DNA from: Longilinea sp964536805
GTDB taxonomy: Bacteria > Chloroflexota > Anaerolineae > Anaerolineales > Anaerolineaceae
DNA: 64,000 nucleotides
Direction of reading: 5' to 3'
Assembly (NCBI GenBank): GCA_964536805.1
Contig: CAZHYQ010000007.1
Location: 1 to 64,000 of the forward strand
Both the position numbers and the translations under genes were made by a program. Positions 41,970-50,988 of the stretch are shown piece by piece; position 1 is the stretch's first letter; each line of letters starts with the position of its first letter. The notes under the pieces are model-generated. The model searched no databases. It was not told the DNA's origin and saw only the letters and a program-made list of their open reading frames with translations.

Positions 41970-43151
41970 ATGAAAAAGAATACTCCCTGGATCTTGATGG
42001 CTATACTGGTAATTGTATTAACAACATTGGCCTGCAGCTTGAGCCCGTTTGCCGCCTCATCGTCCCAGTCGGTCCAACCGACTCCCTACGGGCAGAATTT
42101 TACCCAGGTTGCCACGCCGGCGCCGTCCACCTCTGGCAGCGGCGCGGTCAGCCTGCCCGAACGCGATCAGTTATTGGCCGATTTGTATGCCAGGGTTAGC
42201 CCGGGCGTCGTTTCCATCCAGGTCGTCACCGATGCAGGCAGCGGGCAAGGCTCCGGTTTTGTCTATGACACCGAAGGCCACATCGTCACCAATTATCACG
42301 TGGTGGAAGGCGCGCAGGAATTGGAAGTTGACTTTCCCTCCGGCCTGAAGGTGCGCGGCAATGTGCTGGCAACCGATCTCGATTCCGACCTGGCGGTCAT
42401 CAGCGTGGATGTGCCGGCCGTGAACCTGAATCCAGTTGTGCTGGGCGATTCCGACCTGTTGAACGTGGGGCAAACCGTGGTGGCCATCGGCAATCCGTTT
42501 GGGCTGAGCGGCACCATGACCATCGGCATCGTATCGGCCAAGGGACGCACGCTCGATTCCATGCGCGCGGCTTCCAATAACAACTTCTTTTCGGCTGGCG
42601 ATATCATCCAGACCGATGCGGCCATCAACCCGGGAAATTCTGGCGGGCCGCTGCTCAATCTCAATGGCGAAGTGATCGGTATTAACCGCGCCATCCGCAC
42701 CGAGAGTTCCACCAGCACCGGCGAGCCGGTCAACACCGGCATCGGCTTTGCCATTTCCTCCAAGATCGTGTCGCGCGTGGTTCCGGTGCTCATCCGCGAT
42801 GGAAAGTACGAATATCCCTACCTGGGCGTGACCAGCCAGGAGGACCTCTCGCTGTTTTTGATTGAAGAATTAAAGCTGCCGCAGACATCGGGCGCTTATG
42901 TCACCTCGGTGACCCCCGGCAGCCCGGCCGATAAAGCCGGCCTGCGCGGCGGCAGCGTTGAAACATCCATCCCCGACTTGCGAGCCGGCGGAGATCTGAT
43001 CATCGCCGTGGATGGCAAGCCGGTCCAGGTGTTTGGCGACATGCTGAGCTACCTGATGACCAGCAAAAGCCCTGGCGATACAATTGTGATAACCATTTTG
43101 CGTGACGGAGAACAAAAGGAGGTAACTGTTACTCTCGGAAAGCGCCCCTAA
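41970..43151 (+). CDS. HtrA/DegP-type serine protease lipoprotein
   Basis: 393 residues. Lipobox TLAC (Cys22) and a Ser/Pro linker, then a trypsin-like domain with His110 (TNYHVVE), Asp140 (DSDLAV) and Ser224 (NPGNSGGPL), then one PDZ domain (GAYVTSVTPGSPADKAGL...). A membrane-anchored periplasm-side quality-control protease. AAGGATGCGAG precedes the ATG; it is 42 nt after the J-protein gene. Confidence 0.93.
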   Translation: MKKNTPWILMAILVIVLTTLACSLSPFAASSSQSVQPTPYGQNFTQVATPAPSTSGSGAVSLPERDQLLADLYARVSPGVVSIQVVTDAGSGQGSGFVYDTEGHIVTNYHVVEGAQELEVDFPSGLKVRGNVLATDLDSDLAVISVDVPAVNLNPVVLGDSDLLNVGQTVVAIGNPFGLSGTMTIGIVSAKGRTLDSMRAASNNNFFSAGDIIQTDAAINPGNSGGPLLNLNGEVIGINRAIRTESSTSTGEPVNTGIGFAISSKIVSRVVPVLIRDGKYEYPYLGVTSQEDLSLFLIEELKLPQTSGAYVTSVTPGSPADKAGLRGGSVETSIPDLRAGGDLIIAVDGKPVQVFGDMLSYLMTSKSPGDTIVITILRDGEQKEVTVTLGKRP

Positions 43152-43200
43152 CCGGGCGAGGTGGCAATTTGATCCTTCATCACCTATAAAGGAGGGTGCC

Positions 43201-44301
43201 ATGTTGTCGGAAACGAACCTGCGGGAATTGTTGGATTTTTCAGCTACCGTCCCCGTACTCAGCGTGTACCTGAATACCGAGCCCAGCGAAGGCAACGCCG
43301 ATGCTTACCGGCTGCGCCTGCGAAGCATGCTCAAGGATGTCAACCTTCCGCAGGATGTGGAAGCCATCGATAAATATTTCCAGCATGAATACAATTGGGC
43401 AGGGAAGGGCGTGGCTGTTTTTTCGTGCGCTCCGCAGGGTTTCTTTCGTGCGTACTCCCTGGCTTTACCGGTGCAAAACCTGGTGCACGTCGGAACCCGT
43501 CCGAGCGTGCGCCCGCTCGCCGATCTTTTTGACAATTACGGAGGATACGGCGTTGCGTTGATCGACAAGCAGGGGGCGCGCCTGTTCTTTTTCCACCTTG
43601 GCGAATTGCGCGAGCAGAATGGCGTGTTGGGCGAGGAAGTCCGCAAAGTCAAACACGGCAGTGCGTCCAGCATTACCGGACAGCGCGGAGGCATGGCTGG
43701 AAAGACCGGGCACGAGGATGAACTGGTCGACCGCAACCTCAAAGAGACGGTCGATTTCGCCGTGCGGTTCTTTGAAGAAAATCGCGTGCGCCGCATTTTA
43801 ATCGGCGGCACAGATGAAAACGCGGCTTTGCTGCGGACCCATTTACCCAAAGCCTGGCAGAGCCTGGTGGTTGGCACATTTGCCATGCCCATGACGGCCA
43901 CCCACACCGAAGTACTGGCCAAAACGCTGCAAATCGGGCGGGATGCCGAGGTCCAGCGCGAAGCTCAAATGGTGAGCGACATGCTCGCGTCGGCGGCCAA
44001 ACAGGCAGGCGCGGTGGTGGGTTTGAATGCCACCCTGGATGCGGTCAATACCAACCGCGTGCAGCGCCTGGTGCTGTCGGAGGGTTACACGCATTCCGGC
44101 TATCACTGCCGGGCCTGCGGCGCATTGGTCACCAAGGCCGCCCCGGCGTGCCCGCAATGCGGCGCTGCCCTGGCGCCCGCCCTGGATGTGGTCGACATGG
44201 CGGTGAGTGCCGTACTTCGCTCCGGCGGCGATGTGGAAGTGGTGCGTAAAAACGCAGAGCTGGATCAGGGCGGTAAAATTGGCGCCTTTTTGCGCTATTA
44301 G
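43201..44301 (+). CDS. Bacterial eRF1-like (baeRF / VLRF1-related) protein with zinc ribbon
   Basis: 366 residues matching the bacterial archaeo-eukaryotic release factor-like families: VPVLSVYLNTEPSE at the start, YGVALIDKQGARLFFFHLGE, GHEDELVDRNLKETVDFAV, RILIGGTDENAALL and VVGTFAMPM. A C-terminal zinc ribbon follows (CRACG...CPQCG). A GQRGG loop precedes the GHEDE segment where eRF1 has GGQ. Members are thought to act on stalled ribosomes; the exact task is unproven. AAAGGAGG lies upstream. Confidence 0.78.
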   Translation: MLSETNLRELLDFSATVPVLSVYLNTEPSEGNADAYRLRLRSMLKDVNLPQDVEAIDKYFQHEYNWAGKGVAVFSCAPQGFFRAYSLALPVQNLVHVGTRPSVRPLADLFDNYGGYGVALIDKQGARLFFFHLGELREQNGVLGEEVRKVKHGSASSITGQRGGMAGKTGHEDELVDRNLKETVDFAVRFFEENRVRRILIGGTDENAALLRTHLPKAWQSLVVGTFAMPMTATHTEVLAKTLQIGRDAEVQREAQMVSDMLASAAKQAGAVVGLNATLDAVNTNRVQRLVLSEGYTHSGYHCRACGALVTKAAPACPQCGAALAPALDVVDMAVSAVLRSGGDVEVVRKNAELDQGGKIGAFLRY

Positions 44302-44315
44302 TTGGACGGTTTCAC

Positions 44316-44345
44316 AAAGGCCTGGCAACGCCCAGGCCTTTTTTA
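44316..44345 (+). terminator. Terminator of the dnaJ-htrA-baeRF run
   Basis: AAAGGCCTGG/CCAGGCCTTT stem, 6-nt loop, then a T-run. Confidence 0.92.
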
Positions 44346-44560
44346 TTTCTTTATGTATAATAAGAAAGAATAAGAAACGGTTTCCGGCTGGCCCGACCCA
44401 TGAATGGGATTGCCTGACATTTCTGCAAGGTCGGATATTCAACGGAAATCAATCTTCCCTTCACCAAATCACTCGTGTAGACTGATAGCGACCCGATTAA
44501 ACTCAATCATTATGCATTTCCAACTCCTTTTCCCTTTTTCACCCTGTAAAGGAAAATCCC

Positions 44561-45205
44561 ATGGATATCAATGCCACCTTTAGCCAGGCCAGAGAGCTTG
44601 CCCGCCAGGGCAACCGTCCGGCTGCCCGCCAGTTGCTGGAGGAAATCCTCCAGGAGGATCCAAACAACGAGGATGTTCTGCTTTGGCATGCGCTGGTAGC
44701 ACCGGATAAAGCGGAAGTCATCGAAGGGCTCAAGAAAGTTCTGGAAATCAACCCCTACAACGTCCAGGCTCAGCAGCGTCTGGCCAAGCTGGAAGGCCCC
44801 AGCGTCATCCAGGCTCCAGCCCCAGCCGTCAGCCAGCCCTTCTCGTACGAGGAACCCAGGAAGGACGAGAGCTTCACCGAAGCGCCGGCTGCGTTCACAA
44901 CGCCCGAGTCAGCCGTTCAAAGCGAAACCCCGCTTTACACGCCACCAGCCGCCGCAGCCCCTGCCGCATCCGTTGAGACAGCCCAACCTTCCGCAGGCAC
45001 CCGCGAAGGCGCGCTGGTCAAACGCCTCGACCACCTCATCGCAGTGCAGGAACAGATGGACCAGAAGCTCAAGAAGATCAACCGCGTGGCGCAGTTCTTC
45101 TTCTGGCTGGCAATTATCAGCCTGGTATTAACCGCGATTTCCATCTGCCTGGCGCTGGCTGGCATAATCCCGCTGTTGAATACTGGCAGTTCGTTGATCC
45201 GGTAG
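44561..45205 (+). CDS. TPR-like protein with C-terminal membrane anchor
   Basis: 214 residues. The first 80 form TPR-type helices (FSQARELARQGNRPAARQLL, DPNNEDVLLWHAL, INPYNVQAQQRLAKLE). A Pro/Ala-rich linker and one C-terminal membrane helix (about 180-205) follow, with a short coiled segment before it (VQEQMDQKLKKINRV). A tail-anchored scaffold; partners unknown. AAAGGA precedes the ATG. Confidence 0.75.
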   Translation: MDINATFSQARELARQGNRPAARQLLEEILQEDPNNEDVLLWHALVAPDKAEVIEGLKKVLEINPYNVQAQQRLAKLEGPSVIQAPAPAVSQPFSYEEPRKDESFTEAPAAFTTPESAVQSETPLYTPPAAAAPAASVETAQPSAGTREGALVKRLDHLIAVQEQMDQKLKKINRVAQFFFWLAIISLVLTAISICLALAGIIPLLNTGSSLIR

Positions 45206-45206
45206 C

Positions 45207-45286
45207 GGTTAGCTGTTAGCTGTTAGCAGTTAGCTGTTAGCAGTTAGCTATTAGCGGTTAGCCATTAGCCGGTAGAGATTAGCGTT
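45207..45286. repeat. Degenerate tandem repeat GTTAGC(T/A)
   Basis: About ten imperfect units of GTTAGCTGTTAGC type with 6-8 nt spacing. Short related runs occur near 50668 and 57477. Confidence 0.7.
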
Positions 45287-45353
45287 TGGCTTTCGATTTG
45301 CGGCCAAATGCCGGCTGGGTTAAACAACCTGTTTGATTTATCGCTTTGAAGAC

Positions 45354-45389
45354 CGTGAACCGGTGGAAATAATCCCGGTTCACGTTTTT
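45354..45389 (+). terminator. Terminator after the TPR gene
   Basis: CGTGAACCGG/CCGGTTCACG, 11-nt loop, then TTTTTATT. Confidence 0.88.
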
Positions 45390-45513
45390 ATTACCTATCC
45401 TTCTCTTTTTTTCAATCAACCATCAGAAATCAGCAATCAGCGATTCTCTCATTCCTCATTCAGCATTCAACATTCAGCATTCCGCCTTTTCTTCTCCTCC
45501 CCGTTAATTTCTG

Positions 45514-45519
45514 TATAAT
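45514..45519 (+). promoter_or_regulatory. -10 box of the phosphatase gene, leaderless
   Basis: TATAAT with 6 nt to the ATG at 45526; no clear -35. Confidence 0.6.
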
Positions 45520-45525
45520 CTAACC

Positions 45526-46038
45526 ATGCCTCTTCCTTCCCCCTACCCCCAAACCTACTGGGTGCAGCCTGGCCGCCTGCTGGCGGGTCCCTGCCCCGGC
45601 ACGGACGAACACCTCGACGCGCTGGCAGCCGCCGGCGTCACCTGCCTGCTCAACCTGCAATATCCCGACGAGGTCAACCACGCCGGCGAACCCTTCCGCG
45701 ATTACACCGTTCCTTATGCCAAACGGATGGAGGACCGCAAGCCGCTTTTCCTGCGTTTTCCGGTACCGGATTATTCTGTCCCCACCCGGGCGGGCATGGC
45801 CGCCATCCTTGACGCGCTGGATGCCGCACTGGGCGATGGGCACACCGTCTATTTGCATTGCTGGGGCGGCAAGGGCCGCACCGGAACGGTGGTGGGCTGC
45901 TGGCTGGCGCGGCACGGGTTGGCACACGGCCAGGCCGCCGTGCAAGCCGTTTGGGCGCTTCGCCAGGGGCTGCAGGGCGAGTCGCCCGAGACCGAAGAAC
46001 AACGCGACTTTGTCCGTTCCTGGCAGGCGGGGGCATGA
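45526..46038 (+). CDS. Dual-specificity/tyrosine phosphatase
   Basis: 170 residues. The phosphatase loop HCWGGKGRTG (Cys112, Arg118) is a canonical HCX5RT, and the general acid Asp is probably in VPDYSVP (Asp82). It removes phosphate from protein Tyr/Ser/Thr or from small substrates. The stop overlaps the start of the next gene (ATGA), so the two are co-translated. No Shine-Dalgarno, in line with a leaderless mRNA. Confidence 0.87.
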   Translation: MPLPSPYPQTYWVQPGRLLAGPCPGTDEHLDALAAAGVTCLLNLQYPDEVNHAGEPFRDYTVPYAKRMEDRKPLFLRFPVPDYSVPTRAGMAAILDALDAALGDGHTVYLHCWGGKGRTGTVVGCWLARHGLAHGQAAVQAVWALRQGLQGESPETEEQRDFVRSWQAGA

Positions 46039-46547
46039 CCGCAGTCACCGGCCTGCTCGGCATCCTGAGCGACACCCACAACAACATTGCCAACCTGCGC
46101 GCGGCACTGGAGATCTTTCAGCAGCGCGGCGTGGGCTGCCTGATTCACTGCGGCGATGTGACCACCCCATCCACGCTGGAGTGGCTGGCAGAGTTCCGCG
46201 TCATTTACGTCTTTGGCAACGGCGACGATTCGTCCGGCGAGATGCGCGAGATGCTGCTGCGCTACGATCTGCTCAATTACGCCGGGTTGAGCTACAGCGG
46301 CCAGATCGACGGCGTCAAAATCGCCGCGGCGCACGGACACCTGCCCGCCAGCCTGGATACGATGATCCATTCAGGCGAATACGACTTTGTTTTTCACGGC
46401 CATTCGCACCGCCGTCGTGACGAGCGCATTGGCCGCACGCGCGTGATCAACCCCGGCGCATTGGGCGGCCAGCACCGCGAGGCGCGCTCGGTGTGCATCG
46501 TCGACCTGGCAGCCAGCCGGGCTGAGTTCATGCTGCTGCCGGAATAG
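46035..46547 (+). CDS. YfcE/MJ0936-family metallophosphoesterase
   Basis: 170 residues from ATG 46035. Metal ligands: GILSDTHNNI (Asp, His), HCGDVT (Asp), YVFGNGD (Asn), AAAHGHLP (His) and FHGHSHRRR (two His). The family cleaves phosphodiesters in a Mn2+-dependent manner; the natural substrate is unclear. Co-translated with the phosphatase gene upstream. Confidence 0.88.
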   Translation: MTAVTGLLGILSDTHNNIANLRAALEIFQQRGVGCLIHCGDVTTPSTLEWLAEFRVIYVFGNGDDSSGEMREMLLRYDLLNYAGLSYSGQIDGVKIAAAHGHLPASLDTMIHSGEYDFVFHGHSHRRRDERIGRTRVINPGALGGQHREARSVCIVDLAASRAEFMLLPE

Positions 46548-46556
46548 GGAGGACCC

Positions 46557-47126
46557 ATGACCCTAAACGATTATCTCATCCAACCGCTAACCCCGGACCG
46601 ATGGGACGATTTCGTCACCCTCTTTGGACCGCACGGCGCGATGGGCGGCTGCTGGTGCATGTACTGGCGGCGCGAAGGCGCCTGGCAATCGGGCGCCGGC
46701 GACGAGAACCGCGAAAAGATGCACGCCCTGGTCGGCGGTGGCAGTATCACCGGGCTGCTGGCCTACTCTGGCGACCAGGCAGTCGGCTGGGTGTCGGTTG
46801 CGCCGCGCACGGATTATGCAGCGCTGGCGCGCTCGCGCGTGCTGGCGCCGGTCGACGAACATCCGGTCTGGTCGATTGTATGCTTCTACATCCACCGCCG
46901 CTGGCGCAGGAAGGGCGTCATGCGCGCACTGCTGCGCGGCGCGGTCGACTATGCCGCCGCCCACGGCGCTCAGGTGGTCGAAGCCTACCCGATGGATAAA
47001 GAGGAAGTCCTGGCCGACGTAAGCAGCTACATGGGCGTGATGAAGCCGTTCCTGGATGAGGGCTTTGTGGAGGTGGCACGGCGGTCAGAACATCACGCGG
47101 TGGTGAGGAAAATTATTGGAAAGTAG
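46557..47126 (+). CDS. GNAT family N-acetyltransferase
   Basis: 189 residues. GGCWCMYWRREG near the start and FYIHRRWRRKGVMRALLRGAV (acetyl-CoA loop RRKGV) mark a GNAT. DYAAAHGAQVVEAYP and MGVMKPFLDEGFVEVAR complete it; this subgroup is common in Actinobacteria and Chloroflexota. Substrate unknown. GGGAGG lies 6 nt before the ATG, 9 nt after the YfcE-like gene. Confidence 0.82.
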   Translation: MTLNDYLIQPLTPDRWDDFVTLFGPHGAMGGCWCMYWRREGAWQSGAGDENREKMHALVGGGSITGLLAYSGDQAVGWVSVAPRTDYAALARSRVLAPVDEHPVWSIVCFYIHRRWRRKGVMRALLRGAVDYAAAHGAQVVEAYPMDKEEVLADVSSYMGVMKPFLDEGFVEVARRSEHHAVVRKIIGK

Positions 47127-47222
47127 GAAACACTGATGATTAGCAGCGAAACAAGATAATAATACTACTGAGGTTTATAATCCATCCGATAACATAGAGT
47201 CCTTAGGTGAAAATAAAGAATA

Positions 47223-49199
47223 ATGAAAAAGAATATTCTCACAATTCTGCTTTCACTGTGCCTAATTTCTTCTGTATATGGCTGTATCCAAAAACCACAG
47301 GATACTGCTAAATCATCTGTGGCAGAAACGAGACCACCCATTAAAGTGAGTCCACAACCTACAGTTACGCCGCAAAGTATGGTTTTATCACCCTCAAACG
47401 CCAGTCAAATTGTGGAACTCAAACGTTTTGGTAAAGGGATCATTAAACAATTACTTTTATCTCCTGATGGGAAAACCATCGCGATGGCAACTTCAATTGG
47501 AATTTATTTTTACGATGCGGTTACACTTTCAGAGATCTCGTATATCGATACCCAGTCTCAGGTTACTAGCATTGCTTTCACGCCTGATAGTCAAAGCATC
47601 GCTGCCAGTGGCGGTTACTCTGTTAGCACCATTCGCTTATGGGATATAAAATCTACCAATCTTATTCGGTCTTATACTGGGTTTGCATCTCCAGTAAATT
47701 GCATATCAATTACACCCAAGAACTCGATTCTTGCTACAGGTGGTGATGATGGAAGTATTCGTTTATTGAATCTACTGACCGGCGAAATAATTCTGGAATT
47801 CAAAGACATTGGATCGAGAGTCGAGAGTGTTGCCTTCGATTCGAAAGGGAAATTGCTCGCCACTGGAACTCATAATGGAATTATTCAAATTTGGGATCCA
47901 TCGACCGGTAGTTTATTGAACACCTATAATTTGCCACATGGCGAATATAGTGTAATGGTAATTGCATTAAGTCCTGATAGTCGTTATTTGGCTTCGGGCG
48001 GTAATGATGGACAGGTAAACGTGTGGGATCTTCAGAAAGGAAAAGTAGTTCTTACAGGTGATGTCAGCCGAACTACCGGACTTGAATTCGATCCAACTGG
48101 GAGTCTGCTCGCTTCGGCAAGCGATAATGGGATCGTAAGTGTATGGGAAACCAAAACATGGAATCTCGTCCTTACAATAAAAGGGCATACGAACTCAGCA
48201 AATGCTGTCGCATTTTCACAGAATGGGAAAAATCTAATTACTGGAAGCATCGATGGCACGATTAAGATCTGGAACAGTGAAACAGGAGCCGTAATTGATG
48301 TAATTGAAGGTTTTTCCAATTTCATTTTAGATATAGCTTTGAGCCCAGATGAAAAAATTATTCTCTCCGCCGGATGGAAAGGAATCGATGTATGGAATGT
48401 GGATACGCAACAACGCATCGACCACCTTGAAATTGGGGAACTCTGGCTAACAAGTGTTGCTTTTAGCCCGGATGGACGTTTATTTGCCTCTCTCGCCTGT
48501 GCTGAAGTGGATGCCGGGCAGTATTGCCAACGAAGTATTGCGACTCTATGGAATGCCCGTTCAAGAACGGTGGTGAAAACCATCTATATCAATGAAAATG
48601 CGAAAGACCCTGTCGATATTGTTTTTAGTTCGGATAGTAAATTGCTCATTACCGCTGATGGGTATGAGGACAATAAGAATATAAAAATTTGGGATGTCGA
48701 ATCTGGTGATTTACTCCACGTCTTAGATGGGGGATTTGTCAATGACATGATCCTATATGGAAATGAAATTATTGCAGCTAGTTGGAATGAGATTCAAGCA
48801 TTCGACATTTATACATACGAACGAATATTCGCGCATAGCTATTGGTCTGGTACGATAGTAACCATATCTCCAGATGGTAAATTGTTAGCAGGTGCTAATG
48901 ATAATTTAGTTAGCGTTTGGGATTTGAAAGCCGTTCACCTAATTCATGAGTTTACGCATCTGAATGTGGGTAATTCATTACTCCAAATCGATGCGCTCGC
49001 CTTTAATCCAACTGGTTCATTATTGATATCAGGTGACACGAATGGGTTGATTAAATTCAGGGATACGAGCAATTGGGCGAAAGTTGGCGAGGTAAAGCAT
49101 AGCGATATATTATCGAAACTTGTTTTTACTCGCGATGGAAAAAACTTAATCAGCAGCAGTTTTGATGGAACGATCCGAATTTGGGGTGTCAACCCCTGA
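47223..49199 (+). CDS. AT-rich WD40-repeat lipoprotein
   Basis: 658 residues. Signal peptide with VYGC (Cys21), a short linker rich in Pro/Ser/Thr, then about fourteen WD40 blades with clean repeats (GSIRLLNLLTGEI, GIIQIWDPSTGSL, GQVNVWDLQKGK, GIVSVWETKTWN, GTIKIWNSETGA). Probably one or two beta-propellers on the outer surface. The gene is visibly AT-richer in codon third positions than both neighbours, which suggests recent transfer or a different codon history. Confidence 0.87.
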   Translation: MKKNILTILLSLCLISSVYGCIQKPQDTAKSSVAETRPPIKVSPQPTVTPQSMVLSPSNASQIVELKRFGKGIIKQLLLSPDGKTIAMATSIGIYFYDAVTLSEISYIDTQSQVTSIAFTPDSQSIAASGGYSVSTIRLWDIKSTNLIRSYTGFASPVNCISITPKNSILATGGDDGSIRLLNLLTGEIILEFKDIGSRVESVAFDSKGKLLATGTHNGIIQIWDPSTGSLLNTYNLPHGEYSVMVIALSPDSRYLASGGNDGQVNVWDLQKGKVVLTGDVSRTTGLEFDPTGSLLASASDNGIVSVWETKTWNLVLTIKGHTNSANAVAFSQNGKNLITGSIDGTIKIWNSETGAVIDVIEGFSNFILDIALSPDEKIILSAGWKGIDVWNVDTQQRIDHLEIGELWLTSVAFSPDGRLFASLACAEVDAGQYCQRSIATLWNARSRTVVKTIYINENAKDPVDIVFSSDSKLLITADGYEDNKNIKIWDVESGDLLHVLDGGFVNDMILYGNEIIAASWNEIQAFDIYTYERIFAHSYWSGTIVTISPDGKLLAGANDNLVSVWDLKAVHLIHEFTHLNVGNSLLQIDALAFNPTGSLLISGDTNGLIKFRDTSNWAKVGEVKHSDILSKLVFTRDGKNLISSSFDGTIRIWGVNP

Positions 49200-49269
49200 A
49201 ACCAATTTACCAAGGCTTCTATAGCCTGACACTAATGTCGAAATCATCCACATCTCGAGAGACCAGACT

Positions 49270-49659
49270 ATGACTTTCACCAAACCCATCAAAATCCTCA
49301 TCGGCGTTCTCACGCTACTCATCATCCTGGTGCCTTTTTTCATCATGCCGCTGGTGTGGGGCTTCTCCATGCTTTCTGGATTGATGATGGCAGCGCAGCC
49401 GGATCAAGTGGAAGCTCCGCTGGTGTTCGCGGCAATGTTTTTCGTCCTGCCGTTGTTTATGCTTTACCCTTTCGTCCAACTGGCCTTGCAGGTGTTTTAC
49501 ATCATCCAGGCTGTAAAGAACAAAACCTTGACGGATACCCCGCGCATTCTATTCATCCTGGGCAGTTTTTTCATGCCTTTCGTCGCGCTGCCGCTTTATT
49601 ACGGCATGTATATCTGGCGGGATGCGCCAAAGCCCGTGGTTGAATCGCCGGCGCCCTAG
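49270..49659 (+). CDS. Small membrane protein
   Basis: 129 residues with three hydrophobic segments (about 8-38, 50-80, 90-115). No family recognised. Base composition is back to GC-rich. Confidence 0.62.
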   Translation: MTFTKPIKILIGVLTLLIILVPFFIMPLVWGFSMLSGLMMAAQPDQVEAPLVFAAMFFVLPLFMLYPFVQLALQVFYIIQAVKNKTLTDTPRILFILGSFFMPFVALPLYYGMYIWRDAPKPVVESPAP

Positions 49660-49997
49660 GTTGTGATATCCAAATCAATAGCTGGTCCCGGTTATTCTCG
49701 CCATCGGTCTGCTGCTCGCTGACTGAAACCCCGTTCTGACGGGCGTGCAGGGTAATGTCGTCAAGGTGACCGGCGACAGTATGACCAAGAATGCCGCCAA
49801 CTAAGGCGCGCACGACATGCTGCCAACGTTCATTGACGCAGTGCAAAAACCAGAGTCGCCCGACCTGTACTTTACGACTAAAGTGCGGTTTCCCTACAAA
49901 CGCCGGCCCAGGCTAACATTTGTGGTTTTCCAACCTTGGTTATAACGGCAGACACCGTGGTTTGATATATCGGGTGTAATCCCTCTCCAAATATCCA
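49660..49997. pseudogene. Possible decayed coding remnants, no intact gene
   Basis: A plus-strand frame gives LVPVILAIGLLLAD then stop, followed in frame by NPVLTGVQGNVVKVTGDSM and a second stop at about 49803. This looks like the broken start of a secreted or membrane gene but no family can be named. Confidence 0.3.
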
Positions 49998-50477
49998 CTA
50001 AAGGCTGGCTGCCAGCTTCTCCCCCCAGGCTGCCGCGCGTTCGATCTCGCCGGCGCGCAGCGGGCCTTCGGACTTCGTGACGATGAAACCTTCCGGCGGC
50101 AGCGCCAGCGTCGCGCCGGCTTTGGTCAATGCCTTGCCAATCCGCTCTGCGGCATAACCAAAAATGCTTTCCAGGAAGGTCAGCAACACGTTGCGGACTT
50201 CCTTCACGTCCATGCGCGTGTCGAAGGCCGCCGCTTTGACGCCCGGCAGCATGCCAGCGGACAGGCTTTTGAGCAGCGCCTGGGTGCCCTCGCTGGGACG
50301 GAACCCGCGCGTGGGCGAACCGACCGCCACCAGGTCGAAGCCTTTGAACTGCTCCGCTTTGACCTCGCTGACGCGCAGCACGGTCACTTCATAATGGGAG
50401 GCCAATCCGCCAGCGATGGCGCGGGCAATTTTTTCGGTGTTGCCGAAAAAGGACTCATAAACAACAAGTGCTTTCAT
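49998..50477 (-). CDS. Flavodoxin family protein
   Basis: 159 residues. The FMN phosphate loop is YESFFGNTEKIA (8-19), and GSPTRGFRPSEG is the flavin ring loop. Low-potential electron carrier, or a menaquinone-dependent protoporphyrinogen oxidase-like relative. Stand-alone gene. Confidence 0.85.
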   Translation of the reverse strand: MKALVVYESFFGNTEKIARAIAGGLASHYEVTVLRVSEVKAEQFKGFDLVAVGSPTRGFRPSEGTQALLKSLSAGMLPGVKAAAFDTRMDVKEVRNVLLTFLESIFGYAAERIGKALTKAGATLALPPEGFIVTKSEGPLRAGEIERAAAWGEKLAASL

Positions 50478-50729
50478 GATGGTGTTTCTCGCTTTTCAAA
50501 AAAGGACGGGGATGGTTTGATCATACCCGATCTTGCAAAGCCCTTCACCGGCTATTTGGGTAGTTTTACACACGCCCCAGTAAGGGCGAAGCAAGAAGTT
50601 TCCTGTCCATCCATCACGGCGTCCAAAACCCCGTCCTGAGGCAATTTACCCAGTTAATCGGGTCGAGCTAATTGCTAACAGCCAATCGCTAGTAGCTATC
50701 CCTTTGACCAGTTTTTTACCGCAATTGCC

Positions 50730-50759
50730 TTGACTTGCATGCGTCCCTCATGGTATCCT
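50730..50759 (+). promoter_or_regulatory. Promoter of the ABC-F leader, leaderless
   Basis: TTGACT (50730-50735), 18-nt spacer, TATCCT (50754-50759), then 6 nt to the leader ORF ATG. Confidence 0.7.
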
Positions 50760-50765
50760 AGCCTT

Positions 50766-50846
50766 ATGAACGCATCAGCAGTCGTCTACCAATTGATCGC
50801 CAGGACGGGCGGCGAGGGCATCGCCTTCTCGGAGTGCGCCTGCTGA
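50766..50846 (+). CDS. Probable leader peptide (26 aa) upstream of ABC-F
   Basis: ATG 50766 to TGA 50844, no Shine-Dalgarno but 6 nt after the -10 box, so translated from a leaderless end. It begins MNASAVVYQLIARTGG and ends FSECAC. Two hairpins follow, then the ABC-F gene. Leader ORFs of this size often sense ribosome stalling upstream of antibiotic-response ABC-F genes. Confidence 0.62.
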   Translation: MNASAVVYQLIARTGGEGIAFSECAC

Positions 50847-50876
50847 CTGTTTAGATATACGCAATCAATCTGACCA

Positions 50877-50910
50877 GCCGCGGCGACCTCATCCCGCGGC
50901 CGTTTTATTT
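50877..50910 (+). terminator. First terminator-like hairpin in the ABC-F leader
   Basis: GCCGCGG (50877-50883) pairs with CCGCGGC (50894-50900); 10-nt loop, then GTTTTATTT. Confidence 0.78.
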
Positions 50911-50929
50911 AACCCTTTTCGTCAATTTT

Positions 50930-50959
50930 GCCGCGGACCCTCCCGCGGCCGTTCGTTTT
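50930..50959 (+). terminator. Second terminator-like hairpin in the ABC-F leader
   Basis: GCCGCGG (50930-50936) pairs with CCGCGGC (50943-50949); 6-nt loop, then GTTCGTTTT. Arm 2 of the first hairpin can pair equally well with arm 1 of this one. Confidence 0.72.
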
Positions 50960-50988
50960 AAAGGATAATCAGTAAGGAGTTTCGCATC

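Larger units (their letters stand above)
45206..45525. other. Intergenic simple repeats and terminator
   Basis: Contains the TTAGC-type repeat, the terminator at 45354, a run of CAGCAATCAG and CATTCAGCATT units at about 45421-45484, and the -10 box of the next gene. No gene seen. Confidence 0.6.

Noticed and set aside
45207..45286. TTAGC-type repeat considered as a CRISPR array
   Set aside because: Units are 6-8 nt without spacers of constant length, and no cas genes are present.
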